Both the position numbers and the translations under genes were made by a program. Positions 26,718-34,369 of a stretch of DNA of 64,000 bases are shown here, piece by piece. The stretch is taken from NCBI GenBank assembly GCA_963809825.1, contig CAWELJ010000009.1, positions 124,001 to 188,000 on the forward strand, given 5' to 3'. The number at the start of each line of letters is the position of its first letter. Positions within the stretch are counted from its first letter, which is position 1. Source of the stretch: Bog-473 sp963809825. GTDB taxonomy: Bacteria > Actinomycetota > Acidimicrobiia > Acidimicrobiales > RAAP-2. The notes beneath the pieces are model-generated. The model made no database searches and was not told the origin of the DNA. It worked only from the letters and a program-made list of their open reading frames with translations.

Positions 26718-27701
26718 CTACTCCCTCGTCCCTGCTCCTCCGGCGGTCTCGTTTCGATGTCCGGCCGCTGGGTCGACCGGCACCACCACGACGGTGATGT
26801 TGTCGTGTCCCCCCGCGACCAGGGCGGCATCGGTGAGACGACGGGCGGTCTCGATCGGCTCCGCTTCGGCCCAGTCGGGGATCAGCTCGAGCAGGCGTTG
26901 CGGGTCCTCGAAGTAGTTCCAGAGGCCATCGCTGCAGACGAGCAGCAACCCCGGCTCCGGGACGTCCAGCGTGACCACTGAGGGCGTCACGGAGTCGGTC
27001 TCCCCCCCGATCCATCGGGTGATGACGTGTGCGTCCGGGTCGGCATAGGCGACTGCGGGCGCGACGCCTTCGGCAATTCTCTCCTGAGCCCACGAGTCGT
27101 CCACCGTGAGCAGCCTGGCGTGGGCCGGGACGGAGCTCAACCAATAGGCGCGGCTGTCCCCGATGTTGGCCACCGTGACATGCCCTGGTGCCGCACAGAC
27201 GACGACCATCGTCGTCGAGGGCGACTGGTCGTTGCCGTCGGGCTCGTCGCTCGGGACCTCGAGAACCGCCTGCTGCGCCTCGTCGAACGCCTCGCCCAGG
27301 AGTTCCTCCAGCCTCGCGTCCCCGGGCCAGTCCGATGCCAAGAGCAGCGGCTCGACGACCGCGAGCGCGGTGTTCGCCGCTGCCCGGGCAGCCTGATCGG
27401 GGTTCGCGGTGGAAGCGACCCCGTCGCACACTGCGGCAACGATCCGGCCGTCGACCGCAGCGATGGCCAGGGCGTCTTCGTTGCGATGACGGCGGGTGCC
27501 CCGGTCCGTGACGCCGGCGATCACACCCAGATCGAGCTCGTCGCGATAGCCGTGCCGGCGGGGCACCGCAGCGTGGTCGACGAGCGGTTCGTCGCCCACG
27601 CGTCGTCCGCACCCTTCGCAGTAGTGCTCGTCGTCGAAGACCGGCGACTGGCACTGGGGGCACGGGCGGACCTCACTGTCGCTATCGGTGTGGAGGCTCA
27701 C
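26718..27701 (-). CDS. PP2C-type Ser/Thr phosphatase with N-terminal zinc ribbon
   Basis: A metal-dependent phosphatase expected to reverse phosphorylation by the neighbouring kinase. The N-terminus has a Cys4 ribbon (CPQC at 14-17, CEGC near 28-31), then a linker and the PP2C domain from about residue 55: RHRNEDALAI, VAAVCDGVAS, VTVANIGDSRAYW, LLVCSDGLWNYF and GGHDNITVVVV. All the aspartates that hold the two metals are visible. There is no membrane segment, unlike mycobacterial PstP, so it is a soluble partner. The start is a GTG at 27701, 13 bp after the pknG stop. Confidence 0.93.
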   Translation of the reverse strand: MSLHTDSDSEVRPCPQCQSPVFDDEHYCEGCGRRVGDEPLVDHAAVPRRHGYRDELDLGVIAGVTDRGTRRHRNEDALAIAAVDGRIVAAVCDGVASTANPDQAARAAANTALAVVEPLLLASDWPGDARLEELLGEAFDEAQQAVLEVPSDEPDGNDQSPSTTMVVVCAAPGHVTVANIGDSRAYWLSSVPAHARLLTVDDSWAQERIAEGVAPAVAYADPDAHVITRWIGGETDSVTPSVVTLDVPEPGLLLVCSDGLWNYFEDPQRLLELIPDWAEAEPIETARRLTDAALVAGGHDNITVVVVPVDPAAGHRNETAGGAGTRE

Positions 27702-27714
27702 GTTGCTCCCGTCG

Positions 27715-30156
27715 TCACGTCATCGTCCGGGGTCGGAAGGCGTTCGCCCGGTCCACCAGGGCGAATCGCTCCTCGTCGGTCGAGGCGATCCGTGCCAGCG
27801 ATCGAAAAGCACGCTCGAGCGCGGTCCGCTGGTCCACTTCGTCGAGCGCCGCACCCATGAGCTGGACGTTCCCATCGGACGCCACGCGCCCGTCGAGCAG
27901 CATCGCGAGCGCCTGCTGGTGCACGTCCCGGACGAGCGGCAGCCGCACCGAGTTGTCCAGGGCGAGCCCGTCGAGAACGTCCGAGGTGGCAATGAGGTCC
28001 GTGAGCTGAGGCTCCTCGCCCTGGAGGGGAGCGCACTGCACCCGGCAGAGCGTGATCTGGGCCGTGACGTAGGCACTCGAGGACTTCGGGATCCTCCGCA
28101 GGGCCGAGACGGCCTCTTCCCTGTCCCCCAGCCGCATGGCGACGCGGGCCAGTCCGAAGCTGGCGCTCGCGTAGCTCGGGTCCGTGGTGGCCACCAACCC
28201 GTAGTAGCGCGCGGCATTGCGGAGTTGCTGCGAGACCGACTCGGGGCTGCGTTCCCCGGCGGGAGCGGACGGGTCGCCCTCGTCGGCCGCTTGCTCGAAG
28301 CAGACGGCCATGGCCAGCTTCGGGGCCAATTCTCCCGGGAGCTCCGTGGCGACGGCGGTCAGGTACGACAGCGCGTCGGAGGGCGTGCCCTCGGCCAAAT
28401 GGAGCGCGCCGCGCCACCATGCCGCCCGCCAGCCGCTGTCGTGGGCTTCCTCCGAGTCGAGCTCGCGCCGCGCCACGTCGAACTCGCCTTCGTCGATCGC
28501 CGATCGGGCGATGTACAGGCTCAGCTCAGGCGACCGGGGAATGGTCTCGAGGAGTGACTGGCGTTGGTCGGCACCCACCAGCGCCAAGGTGGCCAGCACG
28601 CCGGATGACGAATCGGACGGGTCCACCGCCGGCACCGGAAGGAGCTGCCACGGGCTCGTGTCGGGGTCTGCACCCAGCTCCGAGCTGAACAGGGTGCTGG
28701 GGGCCGCCCTCGGGCTGCCGCCGTCGGCGGCAATGACCTGGCGGAGCACCCCGACCAACTGCTCGGCCATTTCCGCCGCCGACTGGAACCGCATCCTCGG
28801 GTCCGCGTCGGTCGCCTTCTGGAGGAAGCGGTGGAAGGACTCGTAACGCTGGAAGACCGCCACGTCTTCCGTCGGTGGCAACCGCACGGCGTAGCGCTTC
28901 TCGTCTTGGAATCCCGCGAAATCGACCGTGAGGACCAGAAGGCTCCGCGCAACCGTGTAGAGGTCCGACGCGATGCTCGCGCCAGCTTCGGGGACTTCAG
29001 GCGCCTGGTAGCCGATCGTCCCGTACAGGTCGCTGTCGGCGTCGTCGGTCCGGCGAACTCCCCCCAAGTCGATGAGCTTGAGCTGTTCCTCGGTCTGAAT
29101 GGCGTTGTCCGGTTTGAAGTCACAGAACAGCAGACCCCGGCGGTGCAAGAAACCGATGGCCGGAAGGATCTCGAGGACGTAGGCGATGGCCTGCGCCACG
29201 GGGAGGGGTCCGCCTTCCTCCTCTCGGTACCGGCTCCGGATCTCGCGCAACGACTCGCCGCCCACATACTCCATGACGATGTAACCGAACTCGTCGTGCT
29301 CGACGAAGTTGTAGATCTTGACGATGTTGGGGTGCTCCACCTCCGCCAGGAAACGCCGCTCGGCGATGGCAGCGGCCATCGCCGCTTCATCGCCCGAATC
29401 GAGCAGCCCCTTCAGAACGACCCATCGATCGGAGACGTTCTTGTCCTGCGCCAGGTAGATCCAGCCCAGACCCCCGTGCGCGATGCAGCCTGCCACCAGG
29501 TACTGGCCCGCCACGAGGTCTCCGGGCCACAGCTTCGGGGTGAAGGAGTAGGCCCTGCCGTCGTGGGGGCAGTATCCCTCGGTGCGAGCCGGACGCGTCC
29601 CGCGACTCCGGCCGACCGGGTTGTCGCAGTGGGCACAGAACCGCTTCTTTTCCGGAACCTCCGGGTCGACGAGGAGGACGGACTGCGGGTCGCGGTAGGG
29701 CACCGACGGCATGTCGACCAGTCCCGCCCCCAAGTTTCCCCGGCTCCCGCCCGAGCTGGTCGCTCCCATGGAGCGCCCGGTAGTCAACGTGGAGGAGGAG
29801 ATCCTCCGGATCGTGCTCGTTCCTCTCGATTCTGACGAAGAGCTCACGGCGGACGCGGCCACGGCGGGGGCAGACGTCACCCCCGGCTGCGGTGCGCTCC
29901 CGGACTCTCGCTGGGACCCACTCGGACGAGCATGGCCACACCGGTCGCAAAACCCGTCCACGATCGTCCCGCCACACTCCGGTCGCTCGCACGTCGAGTC
30001 ATCCGGTGCGGGATCTGCCCTGAGCCCACCATTGGGGACAGGGGTCTCGGACACGACGCCGGGCCCTCCACCTCCCCGGGCCGAGGCATGTCCGCAGAGG
30101 TTGCAGTAGCCCGACTCGATCTCACCGGCACAACCAGGACGTTCACATGTGACCAT
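27715..30156 (-). CDS. pknG: PknG-like Ser/Thr protein kinase with zinc knuckles, rubredoxin-like segment and TPR tail
   Basis: In mycobacteria and corynebacteria PknG controls 2-oxoglutarate metabolism by phosphorylating an FHA protein (GarA/OdhI). This 813-residue protein has two N-terminal knuckles (CERPGC...CNLC, residues 4-21; CERPEC...CDRC, 56-73), a disordered Ser/Thr/Gly region (80-165), and the PknG-specific start LWPGDLVAGQYLVAGCIAHGG. The rubredoxin-like site keeps C174, C177 and C196, but the fourth Cys is Asp199 (CPHDG in place of CPxC). Kinase residues: K249 (VVLKGLL), D346 (FCDFKPDN), D363 (IDLGG, as in PknG). The C-terminal 250 residues resemble the PknG TPR domain (FPGELAPKLAMAV-like segment). 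The ATG at 30156 overlaps the coiled-coil gene by 14 bp. Confidence 0.95.
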   Translation of the reverse strand: MVTCERPGCAGEIESGYCNLCGHASARGGGGPGVVSETPVPNGGLRADPAPDDSTCERPECGGTIVDGFCDRCGHARPSGSQRESGSAPQPGVTSAPAVAASAVSSSSESRGTSTIRRISSSTLTTGRSMGATSSGGSRGNLGAGLVDMPSVPYRDPQSVLLVDPEVPEKKRFCAHCDNPVGRSRGTRPARTEGYCPHDGRAYSFTPKLWPGDLVAGQYLVAGCIAHGGLGWIYLAQDKNVSDRWVVLKGLLDSGDEAAMAAAIAERRFLAEVEHPNIVKIYNFVEHDEFGYIVMEYVGGESLREIRSRYREEEGGPLPVAQAIAYVLEILPAIGFLHRRGLLFCDFKPDNAIQTEEQLKLIDLGGVRRTDDADSDLYGTIGYQAPEVPEAGASIASDLYTVARSLLVLTVDFAGFQDEKRYAVRLPPTEDVAVFQRYESFHRFLQKATDADPRMRFQSAAEMAEQLVGVLRQVIAADGGSPRAAPSTLFSSELGADPDTSPWQLLPVPAVDPSDSSSGVLATLALVGADQRQSLLETIPRSPELSLYIARSAIDEGEFDVARRELDSEEAHDSGWRAAWWRGALHLAEGTPSDALSYLTAVATELPGELAPKLAMAVCFEQAADEGDPSAPAGERSPESVSQQLRNAARYYGLVATTDPSYASASFGLARVAMRLGDREEAVSALRRIPKSSSAYVTAQITLCRVQCAPLQGEEPQLTDLIATSDVLDGLALDNSVRLPLVRDVHQQALAMLLDGRVASDGNVQLMGAALDEVDQRTALERAFRSLARIASTDEERFALVDRANAFRPRTMT

Positions 30157-31357
30157 CTTGGTTCACCTCCTGCAGGCGTCGAATGGCCCTCTGCAACGCC
30201 GTCACGCAGCGTTCGCCTTCCTCCAGGTTGCAGGGCGCGCAGTACAGCGCGTCACGCGCGGCCGCGTAGAGGCCGTCGATCTCGAGGCTCTCGGCGAGCC
30301 CGACGGCGCCCGCCTTGGCGTGGTACGCACCGAGGAGACCGCGCAGCTCGTCTCTCCGCTCCATCCGCGCTCCCTCGATCCTGGCCAGCCGCGTCACCTC
30401 ATCGTGGAGACCGTCGGCCCGACGGCGGAGTTCGGCGGTCCTATGTCCGCTGCCCGGACTCTGCGCCTGCTCGCACTCGAGGCGGAGCCGATCGAGCTCT
30501 CGAGCAAGGCGATCCAGCTCGGCCACCGTCGCGTCGGGGACGACGATCTTCTCCGACCACGTGTCGAGCTGTGCGCGGCAGGTCGCGAGTTCCTCCAGTC
30601 CGGCGCCGATGCTCCGATCGGCGGCGACGAGCTCCTCGAGGTCCGCCTCATGGACCCGGGCCACCCCGCGCACCGTTTCGCTCACGCGCTGGGCTCGGGA
30701 TTCGAGCAGTGCGACGTCCCCGGATCCGAAGGAGATCGGGTCTTCCTGCGCCGTGGCCTTCGCGTCGGCCAAGGCCCGCTCCAACCCACCGAGGTCGTTC
30801 GGCGGCCGCATATCGGATCTTTGGATCTCCTTCTTCAGCTCGGACAGCATTGCCGCCACGTCGTCGAGGCGATCGGTCAACTCCCCCCAGGCCCGTGCGA
30901 CAGCGCCGACGAACTCGGTCACCACGACGAAGTCGCTCGACATCTGGTCGAAGACCGCTGCGACGGAGCACGCCACTGTGGGCGAAGCGTCATCGGTCAA
31001 GCGCGGAAGCCCGCTCTCAGGAGAGCGCGGCAGCTCGACGGACGTACCCCCGAGCAGCCCATCGAGCCGGATCAGCGCCGCGGGCGATGCGGACCTCCTG
31101 CTGCCTCGCTCGTCAAGGATCTGCGTGACAAGGTTCTCCAACGCGAGCTGGCCCTGCCACATCGCGGACTGGCGCACCGAGACATCGGCCCATGCCTCCG
31201 CCGTGGCGCCCCGGAGTTCGTGCGAGGTCTCGAGGAGACGGCGCGTGACATCGGCATCGAGCTCGGCGAGGCGAACCGTGGTGCGGTCCAGAACGGTCCG
31301 GAACTCCTCGATGCGCCGATCGATCTCCTCCGTCGTCAGTCGAGTCACGGTACTCAC
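30143..31357 (-). CDS. Coiled-coil protein of unknown function in the PknG operon
   Basis: I do not recognise this 404-residue protein. The start is a GTG at 31357, overlapping the glnH stop as GTGA. Most of it is predicted helix with heptad-like spacing: residues 8-60 (EEIDRRIEEFRTVLDRTTVR), 150-205, 225-330 (VAELDRLARELDRLRLECEQ). There is no signal peptide or membrane segment, so it is cytosolic. Near the C-terminus is a Cys cluster, CAPCNLEEGERC, that could bind metal. No counterpart lies between glnH and pknG in mycobacteria. Its position suggests that it links the membrane sensor to the kinase, but this is inference. Confidence 0.8.
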   Translation of the reverse strand: MSTVTRLTTEEIDRRIEEFRTVLDRTTVRLAELDADVTRRLLETSHELRGATAEAWADVSVRQSAMWQGQLALENLVTQILDERGSRRSASPAALIRLDGLLGGTSVELPRSPESGLPRLTDDASPTVACSVAAVFDQMSSDFVVVTEFVGAVARAWGELTDRLDDVAAMLSELKKEIQRSDMRPPNDLGGLERALADAKATAQEDPISFGSGDVALLESRAQRVSETVRGVARVHEADLEELVAADRSIGAGLEELATCRAQLDTWSEKIVVPDATVAELDRLARELDRLRLECEQAQSPGSGHRTAELRRRADGLHDEVTRLARIEGARMERRDELRGLLGAYHAKAGAVGLAESLEIDGLYAAARDALYCAPCNLEEGERCVTALQRAIRRLQEVNQDGHM

Positions 31358-32406
31358 CGGTAGCTCGCCGGTGGTGGCGCAGGGGCCGCGCCACCGATGT
31401 GAGGCTGGAGGTAGGTGTCGTAGATCGTCGTCCAGGTCCCGTCGGCCCGGACCTGGGCCAACACGCCGTTCACGAAGGACGTGAGGTCCGGATGCAACTT
31501 GCTGATCGCCATACCATAGGGCTCGCCGCCGCCGAACACCGTCCCCACGATCTTGGTGTTCTGGTCTTGCGCTGCCAGTCCGAGGAGGATGGCGTCGTCG
31601 GTGCTGATGGCATCGACCTGGTCCTGCTGGAGCATCACCAGGCAATCCGTGGTGTTGTTCGCGGCCCACAGCCGGATGTTCCGTGGCATTCCATGGGCGA
31701 CGAGATTCTGGAGCGACGTCGAGCCGGCCGGAGCGCACACACGCTTGCCGCCCAGGTCCTCAGGGCCGGTGACCGTCGAGTTGATCGGCACCAGGATCTT
31801 CTGACCGGCCAGGTAGTACACGGTCGAGAAGTCGACTGGCGTCTTGGATGGGTCAGAACCATGACCCTCCCGCGCGCAATTGATCGTCATCGTCTCGGCC
31901 AGCACGTCTACCTCACCCTTCTGAACCGCCTGGGCGCGGTCCGCGTTGTTGACGATGATGAAGTGGATGTACTTCGGGTCGGAGGATCCGAAGATCGCGA
32001 GGGCAACCTGGCGCAACATGTCGATGTCGAAACCGGACAGCTGACCGGTGACGGGGTCGCGGTAACCCCAGAGGTATGTGTCCTGGGCGACGCCGACCCT
32101 GAGGTAACCCCGGGCCTGAATCTGCGCCATGTACGACCCGCTGGGCATGTTGGCGGGGGTGGGCATGGTCGCGGGCGGGGAGAGACTGGCGGTGGCGTTA
32201 CACGTATCTCCGGGCCCGGTCTGCGGCGGCGACGGGTGGACGATCTGTGCCCCCTTGGGTATGACGACCGGCGCCGTGGTCGACGCGGCCGTGCCGGGGG
32301 ATGGCGAGCCGCACGCCGCCAGCACGACGGCCGCCAAGGCGACCATCAGAGCCCCCAGCCGGCGCCGGCCCGCCGCGGGGGCGCTCGACGGCGTGTACGT
32401 GCCCAT
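31354..32406 (-). CDS. glnH: GlnH-like amino-acid-binding lipoprotein (SBP family 3)
   Basis: A secreted solute-binding lipoprotein. The N-terminus has a basic patch, a hydrophobic stretch LGALMVALAAVVLA and a lipobox LAAC (Cys about 32). The family-3 fold is clear: GYLRVGVAQDTYLWGYRDP, GQLSGFDIDMLRQVALAI, VQKGEVDVLAETMTINCARE and DLGGKRVCAPAGST. In mycobacteria GlnH binds Asp/Glu/Asn and signals through GlnX to PknG. No ABC permease or ATPase lies nearby, which supports a sensor role. I chose ATG 32406 (or the GTG one codon earlier), which overlaps the glnX stop; it yields 350 residues and places the signal peptide at the N-terminus. Confidence 0.92.
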   Translation of the reverse strand: MGTYTPSSAPAAGRRRLGALMVALAAVVLAACGSPSPGTAASTTAPVVIPKGAQIVHPSPPQTGPGDTCNATASLSPPATMPTPANMPSGSYMAQIQARGYLRVGVAQDTYLWGYRDPVTGQLSGFDIDMLRQVALAIFGSSDPKYIHFIIVNNADRAQAVQKGEVDVLAETMTINCAREGHGSDPSKTPVDFSTVYYLAGQKILVPINSTVTGPEDLGGKRVCAPAGSTSLQNLVAHGMPRNIRLWAANNTTDCLVMLQQDQVDAISTDDAILLGLAAQDQNTKIVGTVFGGGEPYGMAISKLHPDLTSFVNGVLAQVRADGTWTTIYDTYLQPHIGGAAPAPPPASYR

Positions 32407-33722
32407 CACCGGTACTCCGCGATCCGCGGCTGGAACCCGATCAGGACGAGGACCGCAACGAACAGCCCTCCGATCAGTAGGCCCCATGTCAGCGCGTTCA
32501 GATCTGAGGCCGCCCCTGACGTCCCGCTCACGAAGGTGGCCTGCGATCCGTCGATCCCTCCGGACAAGATCCCGTTCAGCTGAGACGAGACCGCCGGCAG
32601 CTGATGCGTGCCGCTCCCCGAAGCGAGGGTCACGGCCCCCGCCAGGTCGCCCAGGTTGTCGAAGGCGCGGATCTGACGATGGAGCATCATGTAGGACCCG
32701 AATGCAGCCTTGGCCTGCGCGAGGCGCGCGGCCTCGAACGAACTCCCCGAGCCGGTGGCCGTACCCGCTGAGCTCAAAAGGTGGCCGAGCGCTGCGGCGG
32801 TGCTGGTGTAGTCACTCTGGTAAGACGGATCCGAGTCCCGGGTGAGCAGTGTCAGCTCGTCGTCCGCCTGGACCCGGAGGGCCAGGATGCGTGCCTCCGT
32901 GAACGCCGAGACAGGCTGGGAGCCGTTCGCCTGCGCCGCCTTCACCCCTGAGTCTTGCGAGGCGAGCGCCACGGCGAACCAGACGCCGACCACGAGGACG
33001 ATGGCCGTCGCCGAAGCCAGGGCGACATTCCAGATGCGGTGGAAGTGGCGGCTGAGCCGCCGCTGCGCCACCACGAGCGACACCAAGAGCGCGACGAGGG
33101 CCAAGGCGGCGAGGGCAACCAGCCACGGTGACACCGCTGTCGATTGATCGCCTCCGAGCCGATCGACCTCGGTCCCGTAGACCTGGGCGGCGGCGGGCAG
33201 GATCGAGGAGCGCATGAGGTTGTTCGCCTCGGCGAGATAGGCCGCTGCAACCGGGTAGAACGCCTGCCGCTCGTTGAAGTTGGCCTCCTGGACGATGCCG
33301 GCGTAGACGGGCAGATCCGTCGAAAGCCGCTCCAAGCTCGCCGCAACAGCTGGATCAGAGCCGGCGTCCCGGGCTGCCGCGGCCACGCCGGCGGCGGCGC
33401 GATTGAGATCGCCCTGGTAGCGGCTCCGGAGCGCGGCCGACTCGACCCGTCCTTGCAGGAACGAGGCGGCGGCGGTCGTGTCGGCATCGGACAAGGAGGT
33501 GTCGATTGCTTGTGCCGTCACCATGAGCGGTTCGGCGTGTTGCCACGCCGCCGATGTCGCAGATTGCCTTTGCGTGGTGGCAAGTGCAGCCACGAGCCCG
33601 GTGAGCAACGCAAGCAACGCAATGGCTACCGCGGCGAACCTCAGCCGCACGGGTGTGGCTCGGCGCGCCAACTCCGGCTGGGCCTGGGGGCGATGGGTCG
33701 CCCGGCTCAGCGGCGCTGTCAT
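32406..33722 (-). CDS. glnX: GlnX-like four-helix membrane sensor protein
   Basis: A 438-residue membrane protein, the length of mycobacterial GlnX. Four hydrophobic helices are visible: near 25-45 (FAAVAIALLALLTGLVAALA), 200-220, 232-252, and the C-terminal end (LTWGLLIGGLFVAVLVLIGF). Two extracytoplasmic helical domains lie between helices 1-2 and 3-4, as in chemoreceptor-like sensors (QHAEPLMVTAQAIDTSLSDA; QADDELTLLTRDSDPSYQSD). The ATG at 33722 has a GAGGTG site 5 bases upstream; an earlier start at 33794 would add 24 residues. Identification rests on architecture and gene order (glnX-glnH-...-pknG), because the sequence itself diverges fast. Confidence 0.88.
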   Translation of the reverse strand: MTAPLSRATHRPQAQPELARRATPVRLRFAAVAIALLALLTGLVAALATTQRQSATSAAWQHAEPLMVTAQAIDTSLSDADTTAAASFLQGRVESAALRSRYQGDLNRAAAGVAAAARDAGSDPAVAASLERLSTDLPVYAGIVQEANFNERQAFYPVAAAYLAEANNLMRSSILPAAAQVYGTEVDRLGGDQSTAVSPWLVALAALALVALLVSLVVAQRRLSRHFHRIWNVALASATAIVLVVGVWFAVALASQDSGVKAAQANGSQPVSAFTEARILALRVQADDELTLLTRDSDPSYQSDYTSTAAALGHLLSSAGTATGSGSSFEAARLAQAKAAFGSYMMLHRQIRAFDNLGDLAGAVTLASGSGTHQLPAVSSQLNGILSGGIDGSQATFVSGTSGAASDLNALTWGLLIGGLFVAVLVLIGFQPRIAEYR

Positions 33723-34369
33723 CGTCACCTCAACCCTCCCCGGTTCTTGCAGCCGTCGGACATCCACGACATGACGACCGACCATCCCCCCCATGAGGTG
33801 GCAGGCACGTTAGCTGAAGCCGACGAACGAGGGATGGCGCCAGGAGACGGTTTTCGGTGCTCATTGCGAGGAGACGGTACGTCCACCCGGTAAGCGGCCG
33901 GTAAAGGGATACGACGTCGACCGGTTCCTCCGTCGCGGACAGTTTTGGCGCGGGTGCCCTAACTTCTGGAGGCACTCTTGGCGCTGGTGCCTTTACTTCC
34001 GGAGCGGGTGCCTTTACTTCTGGCGCGGGCGCCCTTACTTCGCAATTACCCGCCTTCTGTAGACCGACGGGACACAAGCGTGCAGGCAAACGGAGGAGCC
34101 ATGAAGACCCTTGCTCGAGACCAGATCGGGACCAGCGCCCAGTCGGACGCGGCGCAGCGCGGGATCGGGAAGTGCTCCCCTCCGGAGGTCGGAACCAGCC
34201 TGGACGACATCCTGAACATACGGGTCGGGTGCTGGCGACCGCCCGTGCATGTCGCTCAGCGTGACCATGCTCCCGACCCGGGGACGCCGACCATTGCGAG
34301 AACCCGCATCGAGTCGGCAACGCAAGGCAGATCGAGGCGATATGGGCCATTTCCTGCTATGCCCTTCCC
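33723..34369. other. Intergenic stretch upstream of the glnX operon
   Basis: About 650 bp without a convincing gene. It holds the 21-bp repeat described at 33946-34041 and presumably the promoter of the seven-gene operon on the minus strand, though I cannot pick -35/-10 boxes with confidence. A minus-strand frame ending at 33730 (7 bp before glnX) is open but its third-codon GC is low, unlike real genes here. A plus-strand frame at 34101-34388 has a GGAGG site 4-5 bases upstream of its ATG but codes for no recognisable protein and overlaps the next gene. Confidence 0.5.
33946..34041 (-). repeat. Four 21-bp direct repeats upstream of glnX
   Basis: Units at 33946-33966, 33979-33999, 34000-34020 and 34021-34041, with a 12-bp insert after the first. 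On the minus strand each unit reads Glu-Val-(Lys/Arg)-Ala-Pro-Ala-Pro. Of six positions that vary between units, five are third-codon positions and one swaps Lys for Arg. Such a pattern points to coding, past or present, on the minus strand. A protein-binding array is the alternative. Confidence 0.7.

Noticed and set aside
31358..31738. 127-codon extension of the coiled-coil protein
   Set aside because: It lies inside glnH in another frame and is Arg/Pro/His-rich; the GTG at 31357 overlapping the glnH stop fits the operon's pattern.
31354..33722. Amino-acid ABC transporter
   Set aside because: There is a binding protein but no permease with the EAA motif and no ATPase with Walker/LSGGQ motifs nearby; the membrane protein is GlnX-like.
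33946..34041. CRISPR array
   Set aside because: Units are directly adjacent with no unique spacers, and no cas genes occur.
33730..34350. Minus-strand gene ending 7 bp before glnX
   Set aside because: Open frame, but wobble-position GC is low and the sequence outside the EVKAPAP repeats looks random; kept only as a finding about the repeats.
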